This document shows positions 23,348 through 31,926 of a stretch of 64,000 nucleotides of DNA, in pieces. Positions within the stretch are counted from its first letter, which is position 1. Each line of letters begins with the position of its first letter. A program made the translations under genes and the position numbers. The stretch is from Streptacidiphilus sp041262165. Its GTDB lineage: Bacteria; Actinomycetota; Actinomycetes; Streptomycetales; Streptomycetaceae. The stretch spans positions 186,001-250,000 of the forward strand of contig NZ_JBGCBY010000008.1 of NCBI RefSeq assembly GCF_041262165.1, written 5' to 3'. A model generated the notes under the pieces. It saw nothing but the letters and a program-made list of their open reading frames with translations, was not told the DNA's origin and ran no database searches.

Positions 23348-25360
23348 TCAGGGCGCCGGGTGCCAGCTCAGGATCGGCTGGTAGCCGGCCTCCAGCCCGG
23401 CCGCGGCCGTGATCGCCGCCGGGATCTGCCCCGGACCGGTGATGTTGTGGTTGTTGGCGATCAGCACCGCCTTCTGGTTGTAGTCCGCGGGGCCGTTCGT
23501 CCAGTAGTTGCCCTCGATGTCCAGTGGGTTGTCGGTGCCGTTGTTCAGCGTGTAGTTGACGTGGTTGCTGCCCCAGACGTTCGCGGCGACGGCATACTCC
23601 GCGTTGCCGCCGATGGTGATGAACGCCGAGCCATTGTCCGTGTACAGGCCGTGCCCCTTGGCGCTGATCTGGTCGTGGACGACGTTGCCGGTCAGGTGCT
23701 CACCCGTGGCCAGCGAGCTGCCGGTGATGCCGTTGGTGTAGATCGCACCGCCGTCGCCCAGAACGCTCATATGGTTGAAGATCAGATTGTCGGTGAAGCC
23801 GTTGCCGTTGGAGTAGTTGGGCTCGGCCGGCAGCTTCACCTTGTCCGGCCAGCCGCCCCAACCCACCGAAATGCCGGTGTACGGCACATGGTCGATCTGG
23901 TTGTGAGCGAAGGTCGACCGCTCGACATAGCCGACGTCGATCGCCACGCCCCCGTGGTACTCGACCGAGGTGCCGGTGAAGTGGCTGTCCTTGATCACGT
24001 TGTCGCTGGTGTGCTGCGCCGCGCCGGTCGGTTCGTTGATGTCGACGCCGCCCAGGTCCAGACCGTTGCCGGAGACGTCGGTGAAGACGCACCCGGTCAC
24101 CGTGTCCTTCTGCGAGCCGTCGCCGAGGCTGAGGCCCGCCCCGCCGAGGTGCGCGAAGTAGTCGTGGTCGAAGTGGACGTGGTTGTCGTAACTCAGCGAC
24201 ACGTTGGCGGCCATCGGCGTCCACGCCCCGTACGGGCAGGTACCGCCGGTGACGAAGGTGCACAGGCCCTGGGTCGCGTACCCCCTGGTGCCGGTGATGC
24301 TCACGGTCGCCTGGATCTCGGAGAAGCCCTCCCCGGTGTTCGGGAAGGTGTCGGTGGCGTAGGAGAACTGGAGGCCCTGGAAGAGCAGGCCGTGGACCTC
24401 CGCCGAGGGGTTGCCGTCCGTGGTCAGCAGCGATTGCAGAGCGGGCGCCTCGACGTCGGCGCTGCTCAGCGTCTCGCCGCCGCGCGGGATGTAGGAGAAC
24501 GTGTGGGCGGAGCGGTCGAGGTACCACTCGCCCGGCTGGTCGAGCAGCTCGTAGGCGTTCTCCACCGAGGTCGGCGCCTCGGTGATCGACTGGCGGCCGA
24601 CCAGCTCGTAGGTCCGCCCCGAACCGTCGGTGCGCAGCACCCGCTTGGTCGAGTTGTTCCAGCAGGGCTGAGCCATGGTGACGGTGGTGCCGGTGATCGA
24701 GGCCACCGGGCAGCGTGGTTCGGTCCAGGCGCCGAGGCCGCCGGTGTAGACGAACTCGATGCCGCCGGGGTTGCGCCAGCTTGCCATCGGGTCCCCGGCC
24801 GCGGTGGTGTAGCCGGTGGCGGTCTGGGTGAGTTTCACCGGGACGGCGCCGGTGGCGCGGACCGCGCGGGAGCCGTTGACGTACAGCTGCCGGGTGTCGA
24901 GGCCGGCCGGGGCGGGTGCGGTCCAGATGTTCTTCGCGGGGTCGGCCAGCTTCCAGCCGGTGATCCGGGTGCCGCCGCTGAGCACCGGGAACGCACCGGG
25001 TTCCGCCTTCCAGGTGATGTCGCCCGCGGTACCGGTGGCGGAGTCAGCCGCGGTGAGGGTGAGCGGCCGGGACAGCCGGTAGTCGCCGCCCGCGAGGTTG
25101 ACCGTGATCGCGCCCGAGGTCGCCTGGTCGACGCCGCGCACCGCGGTCTGGGCGCGGGCCAGGGTCTGGAACGGGGCGGTCGCGGAGGTCCCGGAGTTGC
25201 TGTCGCTCCCGGTGGGGGAGACGTAGAAGTCCACCGGGGCCGCTGCCGCCTGCGCGGCACCGGCGAGGGCGGGCGCGGCGACGGCGGCGAGGACCGCGAG
25301 GGTGGCGGTCAGGGCCCAGCGGACGGACCGCTTCGGAGTCGTGTCCGGATCAACTCGCAT
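23348..25360 (-). CDS. Secreted right-handed parallel beta-helix protein, probable polysaccharide-active enzyme
   Basis: The 670-residue protein has a Sec signal (RSVRWALTATLAVLAAVAAPALAGA; cleavage near AQA-AAA) and then FYVSPTGSDSNSGTSATAPF, the usual start of pectate-lyase-like beta-helices. Asn- and Gly-rich repeats (SHFTGTSVEYHGGVAIDVGY, NLIFNHMSVLGDGGAIYTNG) run to the C-terminus. The part YLDRSAHTFSYIPRGGET resembles GH141-type or related glycosidases, but I cannot fix the activity. The ATG overlaps the last 11 nt of the GH28-GH105 gene upstream, so both are one operon, presumably acting on the same pectic substrate outside the cell. Confidence 0.8.
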   Translation of the reverse strand: MRVDPDTTPKRSVRWALTATLAVLAAVAAPALAGAAQAAAAPVDFYVSPTGSDSNSGTSATAPFQTLARAQTAVRGVDQATSGAITVNLAGGDYRLSRPLTLTAADSATGTAGDITWKAEPGAFPVLSGGTRITGWKLADPAKNIWTAPAPAGLDTRQLYVNGSRAVRATGAVPVKLTQTATGYTTAAGDPMASWRNPGGIEFVYTGGLGAWTEPRCPVASITGTTVTMAQPCWNNSTKRVLRTDGSGRTYELVGRQSITEAPTSVENAYELLDQPGEWYLDRSAHTFSYIPRGGETLSSADVEAPALQSLLTTDGNPSAEVHGLLFQGLQFSYATDTFPNTGEGFSEIQATVSITGTRGYATQGLCTFVTGGTCPYGAWTPMAANVSLSYDNHVHFDHDYFAHLGGAGLSLGDGSQKDTVTGCVFTDVSGNGLDLGGVDINEPTGAAQHTSDNVIKDSHFTGTSVEYHGGVAIDVGYVERSTFAHNQIDHVPYTGISVGWGGWPDKVKLPAEPNYSNGNGFTDNLIFNHMSVLGDGGAIYTNGITGSSLATGEHLTGNVVHDQISAKGHGLYTDNGSAFITIGGNAEYAVAANVWGSNHVNYTLNNGTDNPLDIEGNYWTNGPADYNQKAVLIANNHNITGPGQIPAAITAAAGLEAGYQPILSWHPAP

Positions 25361-27938
25361 GATTCCCCTGCATCCACTCGTTCATGATCAGGAAGGAGCC
25401 GAGGCCGTGGAAGTCGTTCACGGCCCTGGGGCGTGCCAGGTAGTAGGCGAGGTCGCCGACATTGGTGCCGACGCAGATGTTCCTGATGTCGGCCAGCCCG
25501 GCGGAGTCCAGCGACACCTCGCCGAGGACGCCGTGGTAGCCCCTGTTCGCCACAGCCTGGTCGGAGGCGGCGACGTATCCGCGCTGGACCGACTTGGCGA
25601 CGATGAAGGTGTACATGGCCGAGCAGGAGGTCTCCGTCCAGTTCCCGGCGAGGCTGCCCTTGTCGACCACCTGGAACCAGCGGCCGGTCGCGGGGTCCTG
25701 GTAGCGCGCGATCGCGCCGACGAGGTTCTGCAGCGTCCGCAGGACGGCCGGGCGCCCGGGGGCGCTCGTGGGCAGGTCGTCCAGTGCGCTCAGCGAGGCC
25801 ATGCCGAACCATCCGATGGAGCGGCACCAGAACTGCGAGGAGTGGTGGGTCGCCGGGTCGGCCCAGCTGATCGGGTTCTGGTCGTAGGCGTGGAAGAGCA
25901 GCCCGGAGGGGTCCGCCGTACGGCTCGCGTAGACGGTGAGCTGCTCGGCCGCCTCGCCGTCGGCGTAGGTCGCGTCCCCGTAGGCGGCGCCGTAGCGCAG
26001 CAGGAAGGGCAGCACCATGTAGGTCCCGTCGAGCCAGAGCTGGCCGGGCTTGCTGGTGGCGTGCCAGAAGCCGCCGTCGCCGGTGCGCGGGTAGCTGTTC
26101 AGCCGGGTGCGGATCACCTTGGCGGCGGTGGCGTACCTGGCGAGCCCGGTCTGCTGGTCGAGCAGGATCAGCAGATTGCCCGGCTCCATGCTGTCCAGGC
26201 TGCTGAAGCTGTTGCCGATGCCGCCCGAGGAGCTGACGAAGTGGTCGACCCAGCCCTGAACGTACGTCAGATACCGTTTGTCGCCCGTGCGCTGGTAGAG
26301 CAGGTCGGTGCCGTAGAGGAAGAGTCCCACCTGGTAGCCCCAGCCGCCGAGGGTGACCGGGTCGGGATGGCGCTTCATGGTCGAGTCGACCACGGCCCTG
26401 GACCAGTCGGTCACCGGAGAGGCCGCGCGGATGGCGGGCGTGGGCGTCGAGTTGACCGCCCTGATCCGCGGGCTGCCGCCGCCGGTGGTCGTGCTGCCCG
26501 TCACCGAGTAACCGGTCACGGTGTCGAAGCCCACGTCGTACCGGCTGCTGGTCCCGCGCTGGAGCGTGACGCCGTCCAGCGAGACCCTGGCCCCGTCCGT
26601 GGTCTGGAACGCGGGCCTGCCGTCGTTGCTGTCGAAGCGCACCGCGCTCCGCTGGAAGCTGATCCCGCTCACGTGCCGCAGCCACCAGCCGTAGGAGGGC
26701 CGCGTGCCGAACGCCTTGGGCGTGTAGTCGACAGGCTGCTCCGGCGGGACGATCGTCGCGTCGGAGGCGGGGTGTCCACCAGGGACGCTGAGGTTGACGT
26801 CGGTGAAGCTGACGTTGCTGATGTTGTGGCCGGGCAGTCCGGCGATGGTGCTGGTGTACTCGGTGCTCTGCCGCAGCGCGGTGCCGGTGACATGGGTGAA
26901 GCTGACGCCGTCGATGGTGCCGGCCCCCGGGTGACCGGGGCAGCGTCCGCGCGCGCCGATCTTCAGCAGGATCGGCGTGGAGGCATGCGTCATGGTGATG
27001 TCGTCGTAGGTGATGCCGGAGATGTGTGCGCCGTCCATCGACTCGACGCCGATCCCGGCCTTGCCGCCGGCCAGGATCGAGATCCGGGAGAAGTGCGCGT
27101 CGCTGAAGTCTCCGCAGGTCTCCGAGCCGAACTGGAGGCCGTTGTTGCCGGACGAGGCGACCGTGCTGTCGGAGACGTTGATGTGCCGGCTCGGGTACGT
27201 GCGCCCGAGGGCGAAGTCGCTCTTGAAGACGAGCGAGTCGTCGACGGAGGTGATGCTGGAGTTGGTGACGCTGACATCCGAGGTGTTGATGACGTTGATG
27301 CCGTCGCGGTGGGTGGAGATCGTCACATGGTCGACCGCGACGTGGTCGCAGCCGTTCATGAGGATGCCGAAGTGGCCGCCGTCGTGGATGGTGATGCCGG
27401 AGACGGTCAGTCCGTCGCAGACCCTGAGCGAGATGGCCTTGTCGGCCTGGCCGGCGGAGATGTTGCCGGTCCTGAGATTGCCCGCGCCGTCGATGGTGCC
27501 GCTGCCGGTGAAGCCGATGTTGTGCAGGTCGTCGCCCCAGAGCAGGGCGTCGTGGAAGTGGCTGTGCCCGAAGTCCTGGTACTGGGAGTAGGAGTTGGGC
27601 TCGGCGGCGTCGAATCCGGTGGCGGCGGCGCGGAGCGTGGCTCCGGCGTCCAGTTGCAGCGTCACCTGGCTCTGCAGGTGGACCGAGACCGACTCGTAGG
27701 TTCCCGCCGGGAATTCCACGACGCCGCCGCCCGCGGTCGCGGCCGCGGCGATGGCCTTGTCGATCGCGGGGGTGTCGATCGTCCTTCCGTTCCCGGTGGC
27801 CCCGTACGACCGGACGTCGAAGACGGTCGGCGCCGGGAAGACGGTCGGCGCAGGTGTCGCGGCAGCGGCGGGAACGGTCAACGACGCGCCGACGAGCCCG
27901 GCTAACGCGGTGGCGGCGAGAAGCCGTCGTACGTTCAT
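25350..27938 (-). CDS. Secreted GH28 polygalacturonase - GH105 unsaturated glucuronyl/galacturonyl hydrolase fusion
   Basis: The 862-residue protein has a signal peptide (MNVRRLLAATALAGLVGASLTVPAAA). Residues about 40-480 form a GH28 beta-helix: FDVRSYGATGNGRTIDTPAI at the start, the acidic pair in SVDDSLVFKSDF, and ASSGNNGLQFGSET. Residues about 500-862 form an alpha/alpha-barrel of GH105/GH88 type: GWGYQVGLFLYGTDLLY, LDSMEPGNLLILL, KPGQLWLDGTYMVLPFL and the helix SQFWCRSIGWFGMASL. GH28 cuts pectic backbones; GH105 removes unsaturated uronic acids from oligomers made by lyases. Joining both in one secreted chain is unusual, as GH105 enzymes are commonly separate and often intracellular. Confidence 0.87.
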   Translation of the reverse strand: MNVRRLLAATALAGLVGASLTVPAAAATPAPTVFPAPTVFDVRSYGATGNGRTIDTPAIDKAIAAAATAGGGVVEFPAGTYESVSVHLQSQVTLQLDAGATLRAAATGFDAAEPNSYSQYQDFGHSHFHDALLWGDDLHNIGFTGSGTIDGAGNLRTGNISAGQADKAISLRVCDGLTVSGITIHDGGHFGILMNGCDHVAVDHVTISTHRDGINVINTSDVSVTNSSITSVDDSLVFKSDFALGRTYPSRHINVSDSTVASSGNNGLQFGSETCGDFSDAHFSRISILAGGKAGIGVESMDGAHISGITYDDITMTHASTPILLKIGARGRCPGHPGAGTIDGVSFTHVTGTALRQSTEYTSTIAGLPGHNISNVSFTDVNLSVPGGHPASDATIVPPEQPVDYTPKAFGTRPSYGWWLRHVSGISFQRSAVRFDSNDGRPAFQTTDGARVSLDGVTLQRGTSSRYDVGFDTVTGYSVTGSTTTGGGSPRIRAVNSTPTPAIRAASPVTDWSRAVVDSTMKRHPDPVTLGGWGYQVGLFLYGTDLLYQRTGDKRYLTYVQGWVDHFVSSSGGIGNSFSSLDSMEPGNLLILLDQQTGLARYATAAKVIRTRLNSYPRTGDGGFWHATSKPGQLWLDGTYMVLPFLLRYGAAYGDATYADGEAAEQLTVYASRTADPSGLLFHAYDQNPISWADPATHHSSQFWCRSIGWFGMASLSALDDLPTSAPGRPAVLRTLQNLVGAIARYQDPATGRWFQVVDKGSLAGNWTETSCSAMYTFIVAKSVQRGYVAASDQAVANRGYHGVLGEVSLDSAGLADIRNICVGTNVGDLAYYLARPRAVNDFHGLGSFLIMNEWMQGNHAS

Positions 27939-27972
27939 GATCCTCCTCGGTGGTGGTGTGAGAAGGATTCAT

Positions 27973-28001
27973 AGGATGTATATGGGCATGGACATTGTCA
28001 A
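27973..28001 (-). promoter_or_regulatory. Candidate promoter of the GH28-GH105 operon
   Basis: A perfect TTGACA (minus strand, 27996-28001) is followed 17 nt later by CATCCT, or 19 nt later by TCCTAT. The -10 is weak. The ribosome site GAGGAGG precedes the ATG at 27938. Confidence 0.45.
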
Positions 28002-28075
28002 GGAGTCTAACCAGAATCGCAGTCCTAGCCCATTGAGCTGCGATGGATGCCTCCGGGGCTTCGCACAGGATCGGC

Positions 28076-28088
28076 TGTTGAGTCAACA
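28076..28088. promoter_or_regulatory. Palindromic operator candidate in the divergent region
   Basis: TGTTGA-G-TCAACA has perfect 6-bp arms around one base. It lies midway between the divergent promoters of the GH28-GH105 operon and the PQQ-type dehydrogenase, so one regulator could act on both sides. Confidence 0.5.
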
Positions 28089-28126
28089 AATAGATCCCAT
28101 CTCTGTCTCATGCCGTGCTCAGAGTA

Positions 28127-28155
28127 TTGACATGTGCGGGACTGGTGGTTCTATT
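28127..28155 (+). promoter_or_regulatory. Promoter of the PQQ-type dehydrogenase gene
   Basis: TTGACA (28127-28132) and TCTATT (28150-28155) are separated by 17 nt. The start codon lies 38 nt downstream with AGGAG in between. Confidence 0.65.
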
Positions 28156-28158
28156 TGA

Positions 28159-28177
28159 GTTAGGTAACTTTACTAAC
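28159..28177 (+). promoter_or_regulatory. Operator-like inverted repeat over the transcription start
   Basis: GTTAGGTAACTTTACTAAC is a 19-bp imperfect palindrome (7 of 9 positions pair). It starts 3 nt after the candidate -10, a position typical of a repressor site. I have the impression of similar motifs upstream of secreted enzymes in streptomycetes but cannot name the regulator. Confidence 0.5.
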
Positions 28178-28193
28178 ACATCAGGAGCCTGGA

Positions 28194-30662
28194 ATGGTGA
28201 CAAGACGCCGGCGGTTAGGTCCCGCTCTCGGGGTGTCGATCGCGCTGGCCGCCCTCGGAATGACCGCGCCGGTCGCGGTGGCGACCCCCGCCGTCGTCCC
28301 GACCGGCTTCAGCGACACCGTGGTGACCTCGGTGGCACTTCCGGTCGGCCTGGACTTCACCCCCGACGGCCGGATGCTGGTCACCACCAAGCCGGGCCAC
28401 CTCTACGCCTACAGGAGCGGCAAGCTGACCCAGGCGTTCGACGCCTCCGGCTTCGTCTGCGCCGGACAACCCGGACAGGACGAGCGCGGAATGCTCAGCG
28501 TCGCCGTGGATCCGGATTTCGCGAGCAACCACTTCATCTACCTGTACTACAGCGCCAGCGAGGGCGGCAGCTGTGTCAACCGGGTGTCCCGGTTCACCCT
28601 CGACTCGTCCAGCCAGGTCGCCGCCTCCAGCGAGAAGATCCTCATCGACGGTATCCAGGGTGACGGCTTCCACAACGCGGGCGACCTGGCCTTCGGGAAG
28701 GACGGGGACCTGTACGTCGCGGTCGGCGACGGCCACTGTCTCGAAGGCTGCGATCCGGGCAACAAGGCCGCGCAGGACCTGAAGAACCTCAACGGCAAGA
28801 TCCTTCGCATCACCTCCAGCGGCGCCGTCCCGGCCGGCAACCCGTACTCCGGCACCGGTACCGCCCGCTGCAGCACCGGCCCGATCAGCTCCGGCAAGTG
28901 CCAGGAGATCTACGCCTACGGCTTTCGCAACCCGTTCCGGATCGCCACCGACCCCAACGCCGCCGGGACCAGGATCTTCGTCGACGACGTCGGCCAGAAC
29001 ACCACCGAGGAGGTCGACCAGCTCAAGGCGGGCGCCAACTACGGCTGGCCGATGTGCGAGGGCCCCTGCAACACCAGCGGGCTGACCGACCCGGTCTTCT
29101 CCTACCCCGACAACACCGGCGGAGGTCGCGCGGCGATCACCGGTGGCGCGTTCGTCCCCGACAACGCCTGGAACGCCGCCTACAACGGCCGCTATCTCTT
29201 CAGCGACTACGTCAAGAACAACGTCTACTCGATCACCGGCAGTGGTGGGAACTTCACCACCTTCTCCGCCGGCGCGACCGCTGTCGCGATGAAGTTCGCC
29301 CCGGCCGTCCCCGGTGCCGGCGGCGGGCAACAGGCCCTCTACTACACGAATCTGACGACGGGAACGGTCCACCGGGTCAGCTCCGGCGGCACCGTGCCGA
29401 ACGCGGCCTTCAGCACCTCGCCGGGCGGTGCCGTCTCGTACTGCTCCACGCACGCCTCCACAGCCGGTGCGCCACCGTTCACGGTCACCTTCGACGGATC
29501 GGCCAGCGGCGATCCCAACGGCCGGCCGCTGACGTACCACTGGACCTTCGGCGACGCAGCGACCCAGCAGACCACCACGCCGACCACCACCCACACCTAC
29601 ACCACCAAGGGGGCCTTCACCCCGCAGCTCACGGTCAGCAACGACAGCGGCGGGACGTCCACCGCCGCGACGGGCGCGGTCCGCACCGACGACGCGCCTC
29701 CGGCCGTGACCGTCACCTCGCCCGGCACCAGCAGCCGGTTCACCGTCGGCGCGACCTACACCCCGACCGGCACGGCCGTCGACTCCAGCGGCGCGGCGCT
29801 GCCGAGCAGCGCGCTGACCTGGCAGGTGTGGCTGTTCCACATCAACCACGTGCACCCCGTGCTCGACCCGGTCGCCGGCAACGGCAGCACCGCGTTCGTG
29901 GCCCCGCCCGCCGAGCAGTTCTCGGCGATCAAGGGCAACAGCAGACTGCTGGTGTGCCTCAGCGCCACCGACGCCAACGGCGTGACCCAGACCGTCGAGC
30001 AGGACTTCGACCCGCAGCTGGTCCAGCTGACCCTGGGCAGTTCTCCGAGCGGACTGAGAATCCACATCGATGAGGACGACGTCGACGTCGGCGGCGACGT
30101 GACCACCCCGGCGACGGTCACCTCCTGGGCGGGCTACCAGATCCACCTCACCGCGCCCGACCAGACCGACTCCTCCGGCACGCCGCAGACTTTCGGTTCC
30201 TGGTCGGACGGCGGCGCGCGGAGCCACGCCGTGGCCCCCACCGTGGACAGCGGCTACACCGCGACCTTCAGCGCGGGTGCGGCGCAGAAGACCTACGAGG
30301 CCGAGTCCCCGGCGAACACCCTCGTGGGCGGGGCGGCGGTGGCGACCTGCGCCCCGTGCTCGGGCGGCAAGAAGGTCGGCCATGTCGGCAACGGGAAGGG
30401 GGTGCTGACGTTCGACAACGTCGCCGTCGCGACTGCGGGGACGTACCAGCTGACGATCGGCTACTGCGACGGCTCGACCGGCCGGTCAGCGGCTGTGAGC
30501 GTCAACGGCGCCGCCGCGCAGACCGTCGCCTTCGCCGGGACCGGAAGCTTCACCACTCCCGGCACCAAGGTCATCACGGTCACCTTGAAGGCCGGTGCGA
30601 ACACCGTCTCCTTCGCCAACTCGTCGGGCTGGGCACCCGACTTCGACAGGATCACCGTCTGA
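28194..30662 (+). CDS. Secreted PQQ-type aldose dehydrogenase-like beta-propeller with PKD and C-terminal carbohydrate-binding domains
   Basis: The 822-residue protein has a signal peptide (about residues 1-31). Residues 40-390 form a six-bladed beta-propeller of the soluble glucose/sorbosone dehydrogenase type: LPVGLDFTPDGRMLVTTKPG, GMLSVAVDPDFASNHFIYLYY, HNAGDLAFGKDGDLYVAVGDG, YAYGFRNPFRIATD and FVDDVGQNTTEEVDQL. A PKD domain follows at about 405-490 (FTVTFDGSASGDPNGRPLTYHWTFGD). The end (about 700-822) is a CBM6/35-like jelly roll (YEAESPANTLVGG ... VSFANSSGWAPDFDRITV). Such multidomain secreted dehydrogenases probably oxidise sugars at a polymer surface and may feed electrons to other oxidases. 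It is divergent from the GH28-GH105 operon. Confidence 0.85.
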   Translation: MVTRRRRLGPALGVSIALAALGMTAPVAVATPAVVPTGFSDTVVTSVALPVGLDFTPDGRMLVTTKPGHLYAYRSGKLTQAFDASGFVCAGQPGQDERGMLSVAVDPDFASNHFIYLYYSASEGGSCVNRVSRFTLDSSSQVAASSEKILIDGIQGDGFHNAGDLAFGKDGDLYVAVGDGHCLEGCDPGNKAAQDLKNLNGKILRITSSGAVPAGNPYSGTGTARCSTGPISSGKCQEIYAYGFRNPFRIATDPNAAGTRIFVDDVGQNTTEEVDQLKAGANYGWPMCEGPCNTSGLTDPVFSYPDNTGGGRAAITGGAFVPDNAWNAAYNGRYLFSDYVKNNVYSITGSGGNFTTFSAGATAVAMKFAPAVPGAGGGQQALYYTNLTTGTVHRVSSGGTVPNAAFSTSPGGAVSYCSTHASTAGAPPFTVTFDGSASGDPNGRPLTYHWTFGDAATQQTTTPTTTHTYTTKGAFTPQLTVSNDSGGTSTAATGAVRTDDAPPAVTVTSPGTSSRFTVGATYTPTGTAVDSSGAALPSSALTWQVWLFHINHVHPVLDPVAGNGSTAFVAPPAEQFSAIKGNSRLLVCLSATDANGVTQTVEQDFDPQLVQLTLGSSPSGLRIHIDEDDVDVGGDVTTPATVTSWAGYQIHLTAPDQTDSSGTPQTFGSWSDGGARSHAVAPTVDSGYTATFSAGAAQKTYEAESPANTLVGGAAVATCAPCSGGKKVGHVGNGKGVLTFDNVAVATAGTYQLTIGYCDGSTGRSAAVSVNGAAAQTVAFAGTGSFTTPGTKVITVTLKAGANTVSFANSSGWAPDFDRITV

Positions 30663-30673
30663 CCGACGGCGCG

Positions 30674-30707
30674 GTCGGGCCCTCGGCGTTCCCGCCGGGG
30701 GCCCGAC
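30674..30707 (+). terminator. Hairpin after the PQQ-type dehydrogenase gene
   Basis: Perfect 9-bp arms GTCGGGCCC / GGGCCCGAC enclose a GC-rich inner stem. It starts 12 nt after the stop codon. There is no T-tract, as is common for actinobacterial terminators. Confidence 0.7.
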
Positions 30708-30797
30708 TCCTGCCGTCCGGACCCCCGGTGGGGATGCGCGAGTGACCGGTGCGTGCTTCTGTGGAGCGGGATTCCGGAGTTCGGCGAGGAGGCCATC

Positions 30798-31010
30798 GTG
30801 AGCGGCAACCTGTACCCGTTGAAGATCCGCCAGGCCGGCAGCTCGCTGGTGCACATCGCCGTGCGGACCGGGACGAGCGCGCGGACGCCCTGTGGGTTCA
30901 GCCCGGAGGCCGGCTACTACAGGGTGCTGGCCGGTGGCCCGGTGACCTGCTCCCGGTGCCGGGATCTGGACGACGGGGGCGCGAAGCCAACGGAGGGGCC
31001 CTCCGACTGA
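30798..31010 (+). CDS. Small Cys-containing hypothetical protein
   Basis: The 70-residue ORF starts at GTG 30798 with GAGGAGG upstream (MSGNLYPLKIRQAGSSLVHI). It contains one cysteine in TPCGFSPEAGYYRVL and a pair in PVTCSRCRDLDD, a layout like the small zinc-ribbon-type proteins common in actinobacteria. GC skew by codon position agrees with coding. Function unknown. Confidence 0.55.
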   Translation: MSGNLYPLKIRQAGSSLVHIAVRTGTSARTPCGFSPEAGYYRVLAGGPVTCSRCRDLDDGGAKPTEGPSD

Positions 31011-31044
31011 CGTGCTGTCAGTGCCCGTCGGCTGCCGGGAATGC

Positions 31045-31080
31045 GTCGGCCCCGCCGCAGGGAAGTTCGGCGGGGCCGAC
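31045..31080 (+). terminator. Terminator after the small Cys-containing ORF
   Basis: GTCGGCCCCGCCG and its perfect complement form a 13-bp stem with a 10-nt loop. It begins 35 nt after the stop codon. Confidence 0.75.
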
Positions 31081-31294
31081 CGTGCCCGCCGGAGCTTCGG
31101 GTGGACCGGTGGACGGTGCTGACTTCTTGATCGTCACCAGCGGGCCGGACCTTGATCGCTGTTACTCGATCGCGACCGAATCCGGACCTCACGATGACAG
31201 CTGGCACCCGCGGTTCGCTCACCAGCTGTGTTCGCCCAGCCGCGACGCGTACCGGACGGCGCTTCCGCCATCGGGGTGACGGACGCCGGGCAAC

Positions 31295-31458
31295 TAAGAC
31301 CGACCGGCAAATGGAGGGTGGAAGAAGGAGCGGGTCGAGGGCCGAGTCCAGGCGGTGCCGACGAAGGAGCCATGGCGGAGCCCTGGCGACTGAGGAGAAG
31401 CCGTCTGGACGAGAGCCATCGGCCCGCGACGCCGCCCTCCATTTGCCGGTCGGTCTAA
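31295..31458. mobile_element. MITE-like element, full 158-bp copy A
   Basis: The element runs 31298-31455 and is flanked on both sides by TAA (31295-31297 and 31456-31458), read as a 3-bp target duplication. Its ends are perfect inverted repeats of at least 21 bp beginning GACCGACCGGCAAATGGAGGG. It encodes no transposase. Copy B at 36651-36808 has the same length and clear similarity throughout. Confidence 0.85.
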
Positions 31459-31459
31459 A

Positions 31460-31495
31460 GAAGGCCCCGCCGACGGGGGATGCGGCGAGGCCTTC
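31460..31495 (-). terminator. Terminator 3' of the small coiled-coil gene
   Basis: Arms GAAGGCC (31460-31466) and GGCCTTC (31489-31495) plus an inner GCCG/CGGC stem form a hairpin directly beside the MITE-like copy A. Confidence 0.6.
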
Positions 31496-31632
31496 GGTTT
31501 CAGCATACAACCATGGCGAGGGGTGTCACGCCCGACCTGTTTTCGACGGCGCTTCGGGGCCGCTCGCCTCGCCACCGTCGGGCAATGACCTGACGGACTG
31601 TCTGACGGACCGTCATGCGTCGCCGGGCGGCC

Positions 31633-31860
31633 TCACTCCCTGCGTCCCGGCAGGCCGAGCCGCTCGCGCAGCTTGGCGTTCTCCAGGCGGAGCGACTCGG
31701 CCTGGCGCTGGAACTTCAGGGCGTCGGTCGCGTTCGCCTGCATGCCCTCGTTGCGCCCGACGCCGTAGACCCGCTGGACGAAGTCAGCAGCCTGCGCCTC
31801 GGTGACGTTGCCTGCGATGGTCACGAGCTCGTTGGTGAACCGCCGGATCGGGTTGTCCAT
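31633..31860 (-). CDS. Small coiled-coil hypothetical protein
   Basis: The 75-residue acidic/basic helical protein (MDNPIRRFTNELVTIAGNVT) ends in a leucine/glutamate heptad stretch (QRQAESLRLENAKLRERLGL) that should form a coiled coil. There is no membrane segment. I do not recognise a family. It lies 66 bp downstream of the MBL hydrolase gene and may share its transcript. Confidence 0.65.
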   Translation of the reverse strand: MDNPIRRFTNELVTIAGNVTEAQAADFVQRVYGVGRNEGMQANATDALKFQRQAESLRLENAKLRERLGLPGRRE

Positions 31861-31926
31861 GCGCCAAGGAGACCGCGCGGCAGGGCTGTCCGCTACCCGG
31901 GCGGCGATTCCCGTCGGCCGTGCCCG

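Larger units (their letters stand above)
31011..31632. other. Gene-free region with hairpins and one MITE-like copy
   Basis: No convincing gene lies here. It holds the terminator at 31045-31080, an unremarkable stretch to 31290, the full MITE-like copy A (31295-31458) and a terminator for the minus-strand gene at 31460-31495. The short ORFs present lack ribosome sites. Confidence 0.6.

Noticed and set aside
25302..27905. 867-codon plus-strand frame opposite the GH28-GH105 gene, and 683 codons at 23336-25387
   Set aside because: Both are antisense shadows of genes with clear signal peptides and domains on the minus strand.
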